Positions 27,612 through 37,115 of a stretch of 37,219 bases of DNA are shown piece by piece (the first letter of the stretch is position 1; every line of letters begins with the position of its first letter). The stretch is from DAIDKA01 sp049792815. GTDB taxonomy: Bacteria > Pseudomonadota > Gammaproteobacteria > Steroidobacterales > Steroidobacteraceae. Location: NCBI GenBank assembly GCA_049792815.1, contig JBARBG010000022.1:1-37219 (forward strand), read 5' to 3'. The notes below the pieces were generated by a model. That model had not been told where the DNA came from. It did no database searches and worked only from the letters and a program-made list of their open reading frames with translations. The position numbers and the translations under genes were made by a program.

Positions 27612-29094
27612 AGTTCGCGGCCTCGTCGATGCTGCCTGTACCGTTGTAGCGCGCCACCTGCGGATAGGGACACAGCGGCCGGGTGCGATCGACCTGTCCT
27701 GAGGTGTGATGCGCGGCGATGATTCGCCGTGGCGCCTTGCCCAGCTCCACCCACCGCTCGAGGGCCGTGAGGCTGTCGAAGCTGTCCGGTCCCTCACCCC
27801 CCGCGCAATGTGCCATTCCGGGCGCCATGAACAGCCGCACCCAGTCATCAGCGTGCTCAGGGTCCGGACTGAGGCTGCGGACATCCTGGTAGAACTCAAC
27901 GGTGGATCCGGGCGCGACCTGCTGATCCGCCCAGCCGTGATACAGGAGCAGCTTGCCGCCCTGTTTCGCGTAGGCAGCCAGGTGCGGGTCCATTACATCC
28001 AGGTCACTGTCGATGGCCTCGGCCTTCGCGGCATCACGCTCCAGGTCGAAGCCGTGCCAGTCCCAATTCGGATCCTGATACACCACATACCGAAATTCAT
28101 CCAGGAACAGATCCGCCGGTGCGGGTCCGCCCGCCAGGCGAGCCCAACGCAGTTCCGTTCCGGGCTCCAGCCGCGGGAACAGCTCCACCCCTGATGGTGT
28201 TGTCGCCGGACTGATCATGGTCTGTGCGGTCTTGACCTGGGGCGGTGTCAGGCAGCTTGGGCCGTCCTCGCCCTTGCACTGCAGGGCGGCAAAATCCACA
28301 TGGCAGCGCTCGGGTTGTGAAATGAGTCCATCCTTCAGGCCATCACTGGCATCACACGCCGCCAGCACCGCCTCGTGGAGCATGGGGTATTTGGCGGGCG
28401 GTATGTAGGCCGCCGGGTCACTGAGCGCGCGGACCGCGAGCCACAGCGCCCAGGCGTTGCGGCGGATGTTGGCAGGATCCCCGGCGATGATGCCGTCGAA
28501 CTCATCCGGATAGCGATACGCCTGGATGAGCCCTTCGCGTCCGCCGCCCGAGCAGCCCTGCCAATAGGAGTGACTGGATACGCGGCCATAGAGCACCTTG
28601 ATCAGTGCTTTGGCTTCGAGCGTCGCCTCATGTTCCGCGCGATAGGCAAAGTCGACCAGCTTTTCAGGATGCCCCAGGGCGAAGCTGCCGCCGCGACTGG
28701 TGTGTCCATCATCGGTGGCGCTGGTGGCATACCCGCGCCGCAAAGCCGCGGCCATGGACACAAAGTCCAACCCGCCACCCCAACCGCCATTGCCGATCGC
28801 CAGCAGCTTGGTGTTCCACTTCGCCGGCAGCCAGATCTCCGCACCGATATCCGACTCTGGTGTGGGTTTCAATCGGACGACGACCCGGCAGAACTTCGGC
28901 AGCTGCTGCAAGGCAGTCGCACCATCGGGCGGCGTGAATGATCCCGCCGCGACCGTCTGCGCCAGAATGATCTCAAGCCGGGGCGTGCTCCCGCCTGCAA
29001 GACTCTCGCAGCCTCCGGCGTGGGCGCCCGCGGACCAGGCGGCCGCCACCGCGGCCAACATTGCAATCCCCGGTCTGTTCATGACTGCGCTCAT
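27586..29094 (-). CDS. Tannase/feruloyl esterase-family hydrolase
   Basis: A 502-residue secreted alpha/beta hydrolase. A signal peptide (1-26, ending AGAHAGG) precedes the tannase fold. Catalytic residues visible are the nucleophile Ser182 in QGCSGGGREG, Asp in LYHGWADQQV and His in APGMAHCAGG, with the neighbouring cysteines that form the CS-D-HC disulfide link of this family. The lid region includes metal-binding-type SDGLKDGLISQPERC. Such enzymes release phenolic acids from plant esters; the actual substrate is not evident. It lies 19 nt after putA on the same strand. ATGs at 29094 and 29082 are both possible starts. Confidence 0.92.
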   Translation of the reverse strand: MSAVMNRPGIAMLAAVAAAWSAGAHAGGCESLAGGSTPRLEIILAQTVAAGSFTPPDGATALQQLPKFCRVVVRLKPTPESDIGAEIWLPAKWNTKLLAIGNGGWGGGLDFVSMAAALRRGYATSATDDGHTSRGGSFALGHPEKLVDFAYRAEHEATLEAKALIKVLYGRVSSHSYWQGCSGGGREGLIQAYRYPDEFDGIIAGDPANIRRNAWALWLAVRALSDPAAYIPPAKYPMLHEAVLAACDASDGLKDGLISQPERCHVDFAALQCKGEDGPSCLTPPQVKTAQTMISPATTPSGVELFPRLEPGTELRWARLAGGPAPADLFLDEFRYVVYQDPNWDWHGFDLERDAAKAEAIDSDLDVMDPHLAAYAKQGGKLLLYHGWADQQVAPGSTVEFYQDVRSLSPDPEHADDWVRLFMAPGMAHCAGGEGPDSFDSLTALERWVELGKAPRRIIAAHHTSGQVDRTRPLCPYPQVARYNGTGSIDEAANFTCRDRAE

Positions 29095-29113
29095 GCGATC
29101 GCTGCGGGTAGCA

Positions 29114-32100
29114 TTACATTGACAGCAGGCTGGCGTTGCCGCCGAGGGCCGCGGTATTGATCGTCAGCGTCTGTTCGGTAACGAATCGCGACAGATAATG
29201 CGGGCCACCGGCCTTCGGACCGGTGCCGGACAGGCCGCAGCCGCCAAATGGCTGAACACCGACCACGGCGCCGATCATATTGCGATTCACATATACATTT
29301 CCGACCTGCACCCGATCCGCGATCGCCTGGGCGGCACTGTCGATACGCGTGTGAATCCCCAGCGTGAGGCCATAGCCCATGCGATTGATGGCATCGACCA
29401 CGGCATCGAGCTCACTCGCCCGGTAGCGCACAATGTGCAGGACCGGGCCAAAGACTTCCCGTTCCAACGCCGCGAGGCTCGCCACTTCCACGGCCAGTGG
29501 GGCGAAATAGCGTCCGGCGCCGAGCGCCGCGGGAATGCGCGCACGATGCTGCCAGCGGCTCCCCGCAACGACCCGCGCCGCGTAGTCGTTGAGGACGCCG
29601 AGGGCTTCATCATCGATTACCGGGCCGACATCGGTGGTGAGCTGCCACGCCGGTCCGATCACCAACTCGTCCATCTGTCCTGCCAGAAGCTCCAGCACTC
29701 GCGGTGCAATCTCCTCCTGGAGCAGCAGCACACGCAGCGCCGAGCAGCGCTGGCCCGCGCTGTTGAATGCCGAGGTGACGCTGTCCAGCACTACCTGCTC
29801 GGGCAGCGCGGAGCTGTCGACAATCATGGCATTGATACCGCCGGTCTCGGCGATCAGCGTGGCAATGGCGCCGGTGCGCGCGGCCAGGCTTCGTTCTATG
29901 AGGCGCGCCGTTTGCGTGGAGCCGGTGAAAACCACCCCGCCTACACGCGCGTCCGCAGTCAGCGCCGCACCGACCGGCGGCCCACCCGGCAGCAGGTGCA
30001 GGACCTCGTCGGGAACGCCGGCGCGATGCAGCAACTCAACGGCCAGCGCGGCCGTCAGCGGCGTCTGTTCGGCGGGCTTGGCGAGCACGGCATTGCCGGT
30101 CACCAGCGCCGCGCTGACCTGTCCGGTGAAGATCGACACCGGAAAATTCCATGGGCTGATGCAGGCAAACACGCCACGCCCCCGAACCCGCAAGGTGTTG
30201 CGCTCTCCGGTCGGACCCTCGAGCAGGACGGGCGCGCCCAGCGCCCGTGCCTGCAGTGCGTAGTAGCGCAGAAAATCGATGGCCTCGCGCACTTCGGCCA
30301 CACTGTCAGGCACGGTGCGGCCCGCCTCCAGCACGCAGCGTGCGATGAGGTCCGCGCGCCGTTCTTCAAATAGCTCGGCCGCGCGCTCGAGTATCTCAGC
30401 GCGCTGCGCGCCGCGCTGACTCCAGGCCGGCTGCGCCGCGCTGGCGATCGCCAGCGCCCGCTCGATGTCCCGGGGCGAGGCCGGTTCAACGGGCTGCATC
30501 GCGCAACTGCGGGCGCAATCGGCGAGCAGGGTGCGAAGTTCGGCGCCATCCGCAAGATTCACGCCGCGCGAGTTAGGCCGTGAGCCAAACAGGTGTCCCG
30601 GCAGCGCTATGCGCGGCTCGGCCGCCGGGTGGGTGCGATCGGCCTCGGCGACCGGATCCATGATGATCTGCTCCGGCGGCAGGCGCTCATCCAAAATCCG
30701 GTTCACGAACGAAGTATTGGCCCCGTTCTCCAGCAATCGCCGCACCAGGTAGGGCAGCAGGTCCTCGTGCGGTCCTACCGGCGCATACACCCGACAGGCC
30801 GGCCGGGCTGCCGGGCTTGCCTTCCCGCCAGCGATGACCTGTTCGTACAGTTCCTCACCCATGCCGTGCAGGCGCTGAAACTCGAAGCGGCCGGGACCCA
30901 CGCCGGCCATGATCTGGAAAACATAGGCCACGGTGTGCGCGTTGTGGGTGGCAAACTGCGGATAGATGAGATCGACGTGATCGGCCAGCAGGCGCGCGCA
31001 GGCCAGGTAGGAGACGTCGGTGTTCATCTTGCGGGTGAAGACCGGAAAACCCGCGAGCCCGCGTTCCTGCGCACGTTTTATCTCCGTGTCCCAGTACGCC
31101 CCCTTGACCAGCCGCACGGTGATCTGCCGCCGCCGCTCGCGGGTTTGCCGGATCAGCCACTGCAGCGCCGCGTAGGCGCGCTTCTGGTACGCCTGGACCG
31201 CAAGCCCGAAGCCGCCGTAGCCCTCGGTCACCTCGTTGCCCAGAACGATATCGATGAGCTGCAGGGAAAGCTCGAGTCGATCGGCTTCCTCCGCATCCAC
31301 CGTCAGGGCGATGCCCGCCGCGCGCGCCTGTCGGACCAGATCCAGAAGTTTCGGTGCGAGCTCGCGCAGCACCCGGTGGCGCTGCGGGTATTCGTAGCGC
31401 GGATGCAGTGCGGAGAGTTTGACCGAGATGCCCGGACGCGCTGTGGCCGGCGCACGCGCGCTTGTGTGGTGTCCGATTTCACTGATGGCATCGCGATACT
31501 TCGCAAAATAGTGACGGGCGTCGGCCGCGGTAATGGCCGCCTCGCCCAGCATGTCGAAGGAGTACGCGTAGCGGCTTTCGCTGCCGCCCCGCGTGCGCTC
31601 CAGGGCCTCAGCAATGTCGCGCCCCATGACGAACTGGTGTCCGAGCACGCGCATCGCCTGCCGCAATGCCGCCCGCGCCACCGGTTCACTGATGCGCGCG
31701 GCCAGCCGTCCGAACCAGCCGCGCAGCGAGCCGACTTCACCCCGGTCCAATTCGACCAGGCGGCCGGTGAGCATCAGGCCCCAGGTCGAAGCATTGACCA
31801 GCAGCGAATCACTGTCCCCCAGGTGCCGCTCCCAGTCGCCCTCGGACAGCTTGTCGGCGATCAGCCGGTCGGCGGTCGGCGCGTCCGGAATGCGCAGCAG
31901 CGCTTCGGCCAGACACATGAGGACCACGCCCTCGGTGGAGGCCAGGTGATACTGCTGCAGCAGAGCATCCATGCCGCCACCGCGCGCACGCGCGGCGCGC
32001 ACCCCCAGCACCAGCTGCAGCGCGTGTTCGCGTACTGCCGCGCACTGCGCCTGCGGCAATCGTGCGCGATCACACAGACGCCGCACGACCTGCTCCTCGG

Positions 32101-32197
32101 GGGCCAGGAACTGCGAATTCAGGGCATCGCCCACCACGGAGGTCTGGGCCTCCGCTGCGGCCAGGAAGCGCGGGTCAGGCAGCGCCGGAACGTCCAT
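29114..32197 (-). CDS. putA: Bifunctional proline dehydrogenase / L-glutamate-gamma-semialdehyde dehydrogenase
   Basis: Oxidises proline to glutamate in two steps with channelling of the intermediate. The 1027-residue protein has a proline dehydrogenase barrel (about 150-470), with RISVKLSALHPRY-like and VRLVKGAYWDTEIKRAQERG motifs. The aldehyde dehydrogenase domain (about 540-1010) has ACISPWNFPVSIFTGQ, VFTGSTQTARLI and catalytic Cys818 in AGQRCSALRV. It lacks the N-terminal ribbon-helix-helix DNA-binding domain and the C-terminal extension of E. coli PutA (1320 residues), so it is a minimal, non-repressor type. The start lies 23 nt inside yhhQ. Confidence 0.95.
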   Translation of the reverse strand: MDVPALPDPRFLAAAEAQTSVVGDALNSQFLAPEEQVVRRLCDRARLPQAQCAAVREHALQLVLGVRAARARGGGMDALLQQYHLASTEGVVLMCLAEALLRIPDAPTADRLIADKLSEGDWERHLGDSDSLLVNASTWGLMLTGRLVELDRGEVGSLRGWFGRLAARISEPVARAALRQAMRVLGHQFVMGRDIAEALERTRGGSESRYAYSFDMLGEAAITAADARHYFAKYRDAISEIGHHTSARAPATARPGISVKLSALHPRYEYPQRHRVLRELAPKLLDLVRQARAAGIALTVDAEEADRLELSLQLIDIVLGNEVTEGYGGFGLAVQAYQKRAYAALQWLIRQTRERRRQITVRLVKGAYWDTEIKRAQERGLAGFPVFTRKMNTDVSYLACARLLADHVDLIYPQFATHNAHTVAYVFQIMAGVGPGRFEFQRLHGMGEELYEQVIAGGKASPAARPACRVYAPVGPHEDLLPYLVRRLLENGANTSFVNRILDERLPPEQIIMDPVAEADRTHPAAEPRIALPGHLFGSRPNSRGVNLADGAELRTLLADCARSCAMQPVEPASPRDIERALAIASAAQPAWSQRGAQRAEILERAAELFEERRADLIARCVLEAGRTVPDSVAEVREAIDFLRYYALQARALGAPVLLEGPTGERNTLRVRGRGVFACISPWNFPVSIFTGQVSAALVTGNAVLAKPAEQTPLTAALAVELLHRAGVPDEVLHLLPGGPPVGAALTADARVGGVVFTGSTQTARLIERSLAARTGAIATLIAETGGINAMIVDSSALPEQVVLDSVTSAFNSAGQRCSALRVLLLQEEIAPRVLELLAGQMDELVIGPAWQLTTDVGPVIDDEALGVLNDYAARVVAGSRWQHRARIPAALGAGRYFAPLAVEVASLAALEREVFGPVLHIVRYRASELDAVVDAINRMGYGLTLGIHTRIDSAAQAIADRVQVGNVYVNRNMIGAVVGVQPFGGCGLSGTGPKAGGPHYLSRFVTEQTLTINTAALGGNASLLSM

Positions 32198-32891
32198 CGG
32201 ACACGCGCAGGGAGAAGGGCGTGAAATTCGTGTCGCGGTCGTAGTAGTCCTCGTGTTCGGCGCGCTTCAGGAAATTCACCAGCTTGTAGGTGATCGGTGT
32301 GGAGAGCACTTCCCAGCTGGACTTCATGACGTATTGCGTCAGCAGCGCAGCGAGCAGCTCGTGAGCCGACGTCGTCCCGGCGAAGGCGATGAACAGGAAC
32401 AGCGATGAATCCACCAGCTCGCCGCACAGCGTCGAACCTATGGTGCGCGTCCACAGCCAGCGGCCCTGTGTCAGGATCTTCATCTTCGCCAGGACGAAGC
32501 TGTTCACGAAAGATCCGCTCCAGAAGGCAATGACGGAGGCGGCAATGATGCGCGGGGTACTACCGAATATCGTCTCTATCGCCGCCTGATTTGCGCGCCA
32601 GGAGGCCGCCGGCGGCAGGTGCACTATCGCCACCGACATCAGCGAAGCGAACAGCAGTGCGCCAAACCCGGCCCATACGACACGGCGATCACGCGCATAG
32701 CCGTAAACCTCGGTGAGCACGTCTCCAAAAAAATATGAAATCGGAAAGAACAGCACGCCGGCCAGAAAAGTCACCGATCCAATGACCGGCAGATGCAGCG
32801 TCGTAAATTTACCGGGTCCGATCAGGTTCGCGCACAACAGCACGCACACGTAGGCGCCAAGGATCAAGTCGTAATATTTGAAATTCTTCAA
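32175..32891 (-). CDS. yhhQ: Queuosine precursor transporter (YhhQ/VUT family)
   Basis: A 238-residue inner-membrane protein with about six hydrophobic helices. Family motifs are LLCANLIGPGKF, FFPISYFFGDVLTEVYGYAR and GSTLCGELVDSSLFLFIAF. The E. coli protein imports queuosine precursors for tRNA modification. It lies between hslR (4-nt overlap) and putA (23-nt overlap), which implies one transcript. No queuosine biosynthesis gene lies in the window. Confidence 0.92.
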   Translation of the reverse strand: MKNFKYYDLILGAYVCVLLCANLIGPGKFTTLHLPVIGSVTFLAGVLFFPISYFFGDVLTEVYGYARDRRVVWAGFGALLFASLMSVAIVHLPPAASWRANQAAIETIFGSTPRIIAASVIAFWSGSFVNSFVLAKMKILTQGRWLWTRTIGSTLCGELVDSSLFLFIAFAGTTSAHELLAALLTQYVMKSSWEVLSTPITYKLVNFLKRAEHEDYYDRDTNFTPFSLRVSDGRSGAA

Positions 32892-33292
32892 TCCCGTCCC
32901 CGGATGCGTCGCAGCTCGCGGCGCTCATGTTTGTCTGGTCGAGTATCGGGACGCGGCGCGAACGCCGCGGACACCCGCATGCGTTCGGCGAACTGCGCCC
33001 GTCGGGCTACACTGGCGGCGGACTCACGGTAACAGGCCGCGGCCTCCGGTGCCGGACCGCGACGCACCGGCAGCGCCGTCACCTCGCAATCGAAGGCCAC
33101 CGCCCCACGATTGAACACGACCTGATCGCCGCTGCGCACCACTCGCGAGGGTTTCACGCGTTCGCCATTGACGTGAACTCTACCACCGGTGACGGCCTCA
33201 CTGGCCAGGCTGCGCGACTTGAACAGGCGCACGAAGAACAGCCAGCGGTCGATCCGCATGGATTCATCGGCTGCGTCGGAGGGCTGGCGCAT
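32888..33292 (-). CDS. hslR: Hsp15 heat-shock RNA-binding protein (S4 domain)
   Basis: A 134-residue basic protein. Its N-terminal S4 domain (about 11-65) reads MRIDRWLFFVRLFKSRSLAS and GGRVHVNGERVKPSRVVRSG. A charged C-terminal tail ends HERRELRRIRGRD. Hsp15 binds 50S subunits carrying stalled nascent chains and helps recycle them. The start at 33292 is used; the internal ATG in ESMRIDRW is an alternative. An inverted repeat lies directly upstream. Confidence 0.9.
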   Translation of the reverse strand: MRQPSDAADESMRIDRWLFFVRLFKSRSLASEAVTGGRVHVNGERVKPSRVVRSGDQVVFNRGAVAFDCEVTALPVRRGPAPEAAACYRESAASVARRAQFAERMRVSAAFAPRPDTRPDKHERRELRRIRGRD

Positions 33293-33294
33293 GA

Positions 33295-33315
33295 CCGCGA
33301 GTATAAACGTCGCGG
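33295..33315 (-). repeat. Short inverted repeat before hslR
   Basis: CCGCGA (minus strand, 33310-33315) and TCGCGG (33295-33300) form a perfect 6-bp inverted repeat around a 9-nt AT-rich spacer that contains TATACT. It sits 2 nt before the hslR start codon. It could be an operator or an mRNA hairpin over the start. No run of T follows, so it is not a typical terminator of sppA. A -10 here would imply a leaderless transcript. Confidence 0.35.
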
Positions 33316-33329
33316 CTTTGGGGCGGGTG

Positions 33330-35177
33330 CTACTGCGCGGTACAGAAACAGTAGGCGTAGAGCCGGTTGGCCTGATTCAGATGGCTTAGGCGCAGGGTTT
33401 CGCGCGCCAGCGGGGTTGCCTGGGCGAGCTTCGTCAGCGCGCCAAACGGTGTCAGGTCCGACAAATCGGCCAGTCCGGTGCTGGCCAGAACCCGTACCGC
33501 CCGCACCTTGACGGCCATGGCCAGACTCTGCGCCCATGACAGTTCGGGTTCCAGGAACTGCAGCCTGTAGTCGCTGAGATGCGCGCGCTTGGCCGCGGCC
33601 CGGACGGCATCGTCGAATGACCCCAGGTGATCGACCAGTCCGCGCGCCTGTGCGTCCACACCAGCCCAGACCCGCCCCTGGCCGATGTCATCGACCTGCG
33701 CCGGGGTCTTGTGACGGCCATTGGACACGCGGTCCAGGAACTGGCTGTAGCCGTACTCCACATCCGATTGCAGCAGCATGCGCGCCGCGTCGCTCATGGG
33801 GACATCCAGCCGCAGCAGGCCGTCGAGCGGTGTCGTGCCCATGCCGTCAACGTCGACGCCGAACTTGGCAAGCGTCCGGTTGATATTCGGAACTTCGGCG
33901 AAAATGCCGATCGAGCCGGTGATGGTCGCGGGATCGGCCCAGATCTCATCCGCGGGGGCGGAAATGTAGTAGCCGCCCGAGGCTGCGTAATTGGCCATCG
34001 AGACCACGACCGGCTTGCCGGTCTTGCGCAGCGCCTGTACCGCCCGATAAATCTGCTCGGAAGCATTCACGCTGCCACCGGGACTGTCAACGCGCAGCAC
34101 GACAGCCTTGATCCTGTCGTCCAGCCGCGCCTGGCGCAGCAGACGCGCCATGGAATCCCCGCCGATGGAGCCCGGGGACTGACTGCCATCCAGGATCTCG
34201 CCCGCGGCGACGATGACGGCAACGCGCGTCTGATCGCGGCGGCCCAGTGCCATCTCGGCGTGCACCACCCGTGCGTAGTCCTCGGCGGAGACCTGGCGGA
34301 AGCCGTTCTCGTCGTCCTCGGCGGTGAGTTCGGCGATGCGATGCTCGACGTCCGGCGCCGATTTGATGGCGGTGATCAGCCCGGCTTTCAACGCGACCTG
34401 GCCGGCCCCGCCCTTTGCGGCCACCGCCGCCTGCGGCAGCGTAGCGACGTACTTGGCGATCGCGCCGGCCGGCAAGCGGCGTGCTGCGTCCACGGCCTTC
34501 TGGTAGCGAATCCACAGCGCATTCAGATACGCCTGGCTCTCCTCGCGATCCTCGGGCGACATGTCACTGCGGGTGTAGTCCTCCACCGCGCTTTTGTACT
34601 TGCCGACCCTGAAGATATTGATGTCAACGGCAAGCTTGTCGAGGATGGTCTTGTAGTACCAGCGGTAACGGCTGTAGCCATCCACCAGCACATAGCCCAG
34701 CGGATCCACATAGATCTCATCGGCGAGCGCGGCCAGGTAGTAGGCGTCACGCTGGTAGGATCCGCCGTAGGCGATGACCTTCTTGCCCGAGGCCTTGAAT
34801 TCCCGGATCGCCTGCGCCAGCTCCGCCATGGTCGGCTGGCCGGCGACACCATCCATCTGATCGAAATTAAGCACCAGGACCCGGATGCGCGCATCCTTGG
34901 CGGCGGCGCGAATGGCATCCGTGAGATCCCACAGCAAGGTCTCGACATGGCCCTGGCCGCGCGCCTGCGCCACCGCGCGCGACAGCGGATCACCCGTGAG
35001 CTGTTCGACCAGTGTGCCGGTCGGCGCGACGACCAGCGCGGCCTGGTCAGGGATGTGCGGCACCGAGCTGTGCAGTGCGCCCAGCACGAAGCCTGCGATC
35101 ACCAGCAGCACCAACAGGTGCAGGAAGCGACGCAGGAAGTCGAGGCCGCGCCACAGCCCCGACAGTATGGAACGCAG
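33330..35177 (-). CDS. sppA: Signal peptide peptidase SppA, 67-kDa type
   Basis: An inner-membrane, periplasm-facing serine protease that degrades cleaved signal peptides. The duplicated (67K) form is seen here. The N-terminal repeat holds the catalytic lysine in FRVGKYKSAVEDYTR. The C-terminal repeat holds VLRVDSPGGSVNASEQ and the nucleophile serine in YAASGGYYISAP. The first conventional start is TTG at 35114, but the same frame continues upstream as LSGLWRGLDFLRRFLHLL, typical of SppA N-termini, without ATG, GTG or TTG. I place the start at a CTG (35177), which has AGAAGG 7 nt upstream, giving 615 residues against 618 in E. coli. ATA at 35168 or the TTG are alternatives. Confidence 0.88.
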   Translation of the reverse strand: MRSILSGLWRGLDFLRRFLHLLVLLVIAGFVLGALHSSVPHIPDQAALVVAPTGTLVEQLTGDPLSRAVAQARGQGHVETLLWDLTDAIRAAAKDARIRVLVLNFDQMDGVAGQPTMAELAQAIREFKASGKKVIAYGGSYQRDAYYLAALADEIYVDPLGYVLVDGYSRYRWYYKTILDKLAVDINIFRVGKYKSAVEDYTRSDMSPEDREESQAYLNALWIRYQKAVDAARRLPAGAIAKYVATLPQAAVAAKGGAGQVALKAGLITAIKSAPDVEHRIAELTAEDDENGFRQVSAEDYARVVHAEMALGRRDQTRVAVIVAAGEILDGSQSPGSIGGDSMARLLRQARLDDRIKAVVLRVDSPGGSVNASEQIYRAVQALRKTGKPVVVSMANYAASGGYYISAPADEIWADPATITGSIGIFAEVPNINRTLAKFGVDVDGMGTTPLDGLLRLDVPMSDAARMLLQSDVEYGYSQFLDRVSNGRHKTPAQVDDIGQGRVWAGVDAQARGLVDHLGSFDDAVRAAAKRAHLSDYRLQFLEPELSWAQSLAMAVKVRAVRVLASTGLADLSDLTPFGALTKLAQATPLARETLRLSHLNQANRLYAYCFCTAQ

Positions 35178-35179
35178 TC

Positions 35180-35524
35180 TCAGACCTTCTCTTCGATGCG
35201 CGCGGCCTTGCCGGACAGATCGCGCAGATAGTAGAGCTTGGCGCGACGGACGCTGCCGCGGCGCTTCACCGACAGGTCGCTGATCGCGGGGCTGTGGGTC
35301 TGGAACACGCGCTCGACGCCCTCGCCGTGCGAGATCTTGCGCACCGTGAACGAGGAGTTAAGGCCGCGATTGCTCTTGGCAATGACCACGCCCTCGTACG
35401 CCTGCACACGCTCCCGATCGCCTTCGACGACCTTGACCTGCACGACCACGGTGTCGCCGGGACTGAAGTCCGGCAATTGCCGCGTCATGCGGCGTTTTTC
35501 AATGTCCTGAACGATCTTGCTCAT
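35180..35524 (-). CDS. rplS: 50S ribosomal protein L19
   Basis: A 114-residue ribosomal protein at the 30S-50S interface. The sequence includes SPGDTVVVQVKVVEGDRERV, YEGVVIAKSNRGLNSSFTVR and VKRRGSVRRAKLYYLRDL, all family-typical, and the length is normal. The ATG at 35524 lies 26 nt inside trmD. It is the fourth gene of the rpsP-rimM-trmD-rplS operon. Confidence 0.98.
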   Translation of the reverse strand: MSKIVQDIEKRRMTRQLPDFSPGDTVVVQVKVVEGDRERVQAYEGVVIAKSNRGLNSSFTVRKISHGEGVERVFQTHSPAISDLSVKRRGSVRRAKLYYLRDLSGKAARIEEKV

Positions 35525-36290
35525 GGTCTTCACCTTTATCGCTTGTCGCCGCCACTTCGCGCGTGGCGAGATACTCATCCAACAACCTGCTCGCCTCGGG
35601 CGTGAGCCCATGCGCGAGTATCAGGTCGGGTCGACGCTGCCAGGTCCGCACCACCGCCTGGCGCAGGCGCCAGCGGCGGATATCGGCATGGTTCCCCGAG
35701 GACAACACCTCGGGCACGCCCAACCCTGCAAACACTTCCGGTCGCGTGTAGTGCGGCCAGTCCAGCAAGCCCTGGTCAAAGGACTCCTCGACGCTGGAGC
35801 GCTCATCGCCGAGCGCCCCGGGCAGCAGCCGCGCCACCGCATCAATCACGGTGAGCGCCGGCAGTTCTCCGCCGCTCACCACAAAATCTCCCACCGACAG
35901 CTCGCGATCGACGCCCAGGGTGACGATGCGCTCGTCCAGTCCCTCGTAGCGTCCCGCGATCAGCACCATGGCCGACAGCGCCGCGAGTTCACGCACCCGC
36001 CCCTGGGTGAGTCGCTCGCCCTGCGCCGACAGCGCGATCCGCACACTGCCCGCCGGCAACCGCGCCTGCGCCGCGCCTATCGCCGCCAGCATCGGTCCCG
36101 GCTTGAGCACCATGCCAGGTCCGCCGCCGTATGGGCGGTCATCCACCGTGCGATGCACATCCGTCGCATGCGCGCGCGGGTCTTCAGTCCCCACCGCCAG
36201 CAGCCCGCGCTCGATGGCGCGGCCCAGTACCCCGAACTTCAAGCCTCCGGCTATCAGCTCCGGGAACAGCGTGACGACTTCAATGCGCAT
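35499..36290 (-). CDS. trmD: tRNA (guanine37-N1)-methyltransferase
   Basis: Methylates G37 of tRNAs reading codons that start with C, preventing +1 frameshifting. The 263-residue SPOUT-fold protein begins MRIEVVTLFPELI. It shows DRPYGGGPGMVLKPGPM, the knot motif LIAGRYEGLDERI and SVGDFVVSGGELPALTVIDA for S-adenosylmethionine, and HYTRPEVFAGLGVPEVLSSG. The ATG at 36290 overlaps rimM by 11 nt. Confidence 0.98.
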   Translation of the reverse strand: MRIEVVTLFPELIAGGLKFGVLGRAIERGLLAVGTEDPRAHATDVHRTVDDRPYGGGPGMVLKPGPMLAAIGAAQARLPAGSVRIALSAQGERLTQGRVRELAALSAMVLIAGRYEGLDERIVTLGVDRELSVGDFVVSGGELPALTVIDAVARLLPGALGDERSSVEESFDQGLLDWPHYTRPEVFAGLGVPEVLSSGNHADIRRWRLRQAVVRTWQRRPDLILAHGLTPEASRLLDEYLATREVAATSDKGEDHEQDRSGH

Positions 36291-36780
36291 CGACGGGCCA
36301 GTCCACACTCAAGCCCCGTGCCGCAAGGTCGACCTTGCGCAGGTACTGGGGTATCGCCGGAATCCAGTACTCGGCCGTTCCGGCCACCACCATCATGACG
36401 GTGCCCGGCCCCTCAACGAAGTGGTCGAGCTTGCCCAGCTCCACCCCTTCCAGATTGCGTACGGTGAACCCGATCAGATCGCCCCGGTAGTACTCGTGCT
36501 CGCCGGGCGCCGGTAGCGCGCTCCTGCGAACTTCGATCATGGCGCCGCGCAACAGTGCCGCGGCCTCCCGGTCCACCACTCCATCCAGACGGGCCACCAG
36601 GCCGCGCCCCTGAATCCGCCCCTCTACCAGCCGGTAGCCGGTCTGGGACCCCGGCCCGAGGCGCAGGCCCCACAGGGGATAGTCGAGAATTCCTTCCAGT
36701 GGGTCCGTAAAGGACTGGATATGCATCCAGCCCAGAACGCCGTACGGGCTGCCGATGCGCCCGAGTTCGACCCATTCCAT
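36280..36780 (-). CDS. rimM: Ribosome maturation factor RimM
   Basis: A 166-residue 30S-assembly factor that binds S19. The N-terminal domain begins WVELGRIGSPYGVLGWMHIQ. The PRC-barrel domain follows, with YRGDLIGFTVRNLEGVELGK and the C-terminal WIPAIPQYLRKVDL. Length and order in the rpsP-rimM-trmD-rplS operon are standard. Confidence 0.97.
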   Translation of the reverse strand: MEWVELGRIGSPYGVLGWMHIQSFTDPLEGILDYPLWGLRLGPGSQTGYRLVEGRIQGRGLVARLDGVVDREAAALLRGAMIEVRRSALPAPGEHEYYRGDLIGFTVRNLEGVELGKLDHFVEGPGTVMMVVAGTAEYWIPAIPQYLRKVDLAARGLSVDWPVDAH

Positions 36781-36807
36781 GCGTTTGCCGCCTTCCGGCG
36801 GCCCTCG

Positions 36808-37071
36808 CTAGGCCGCTGCGGCCGTAGCCTGCTTGCGGAAGGTCGTAACCAGGTGGCGAACCCGGTCAGACTGCTGCGCACCCTTGCTCACCCAATACTC
36901 GATACGGCCCAGATCAAGCTTAAGTTTAGGCTCGCCCTTGCGCGCGATCGGGTTGAAATACCCGACCTGTTCGAGACTTGCGCTGCCCTGGCGCTTGCGG
37001 CTGTCGGTCACGACAACGTGATAAAAGGGCTGATTCCGCGCGCCACGGCGCGTCAGACGAATCGTTACCAT
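36808..37071 (-). CDS. rpsP: 30S ribosomal protein S16
   Basis: An 87-residue ribosomal protein with MVTIRLTRRGARNQPFYHVV, EQVGYFNPIARKGEPKLKLD and RIEYWVSKGAQQSDRV. The ATG at 37071 has GGAG 6 nt upstream. It is the first gene of the operon after ffh. Confidence 0.98.
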   Translation of the reverse strand: MVTIRLTRRGARNQPFYHVVVTDSRKRQGSASLEQVGYFNPIARKGEPKLKLDLGRIEYWVSKGAQQSDRVRHLVTTFRKQATAAAA

Positions 37072-37115
37072 TGGATCTCCGCGGGGGAATCTGCCCCGTC
37101 CCAAAAAGAGCGCGG

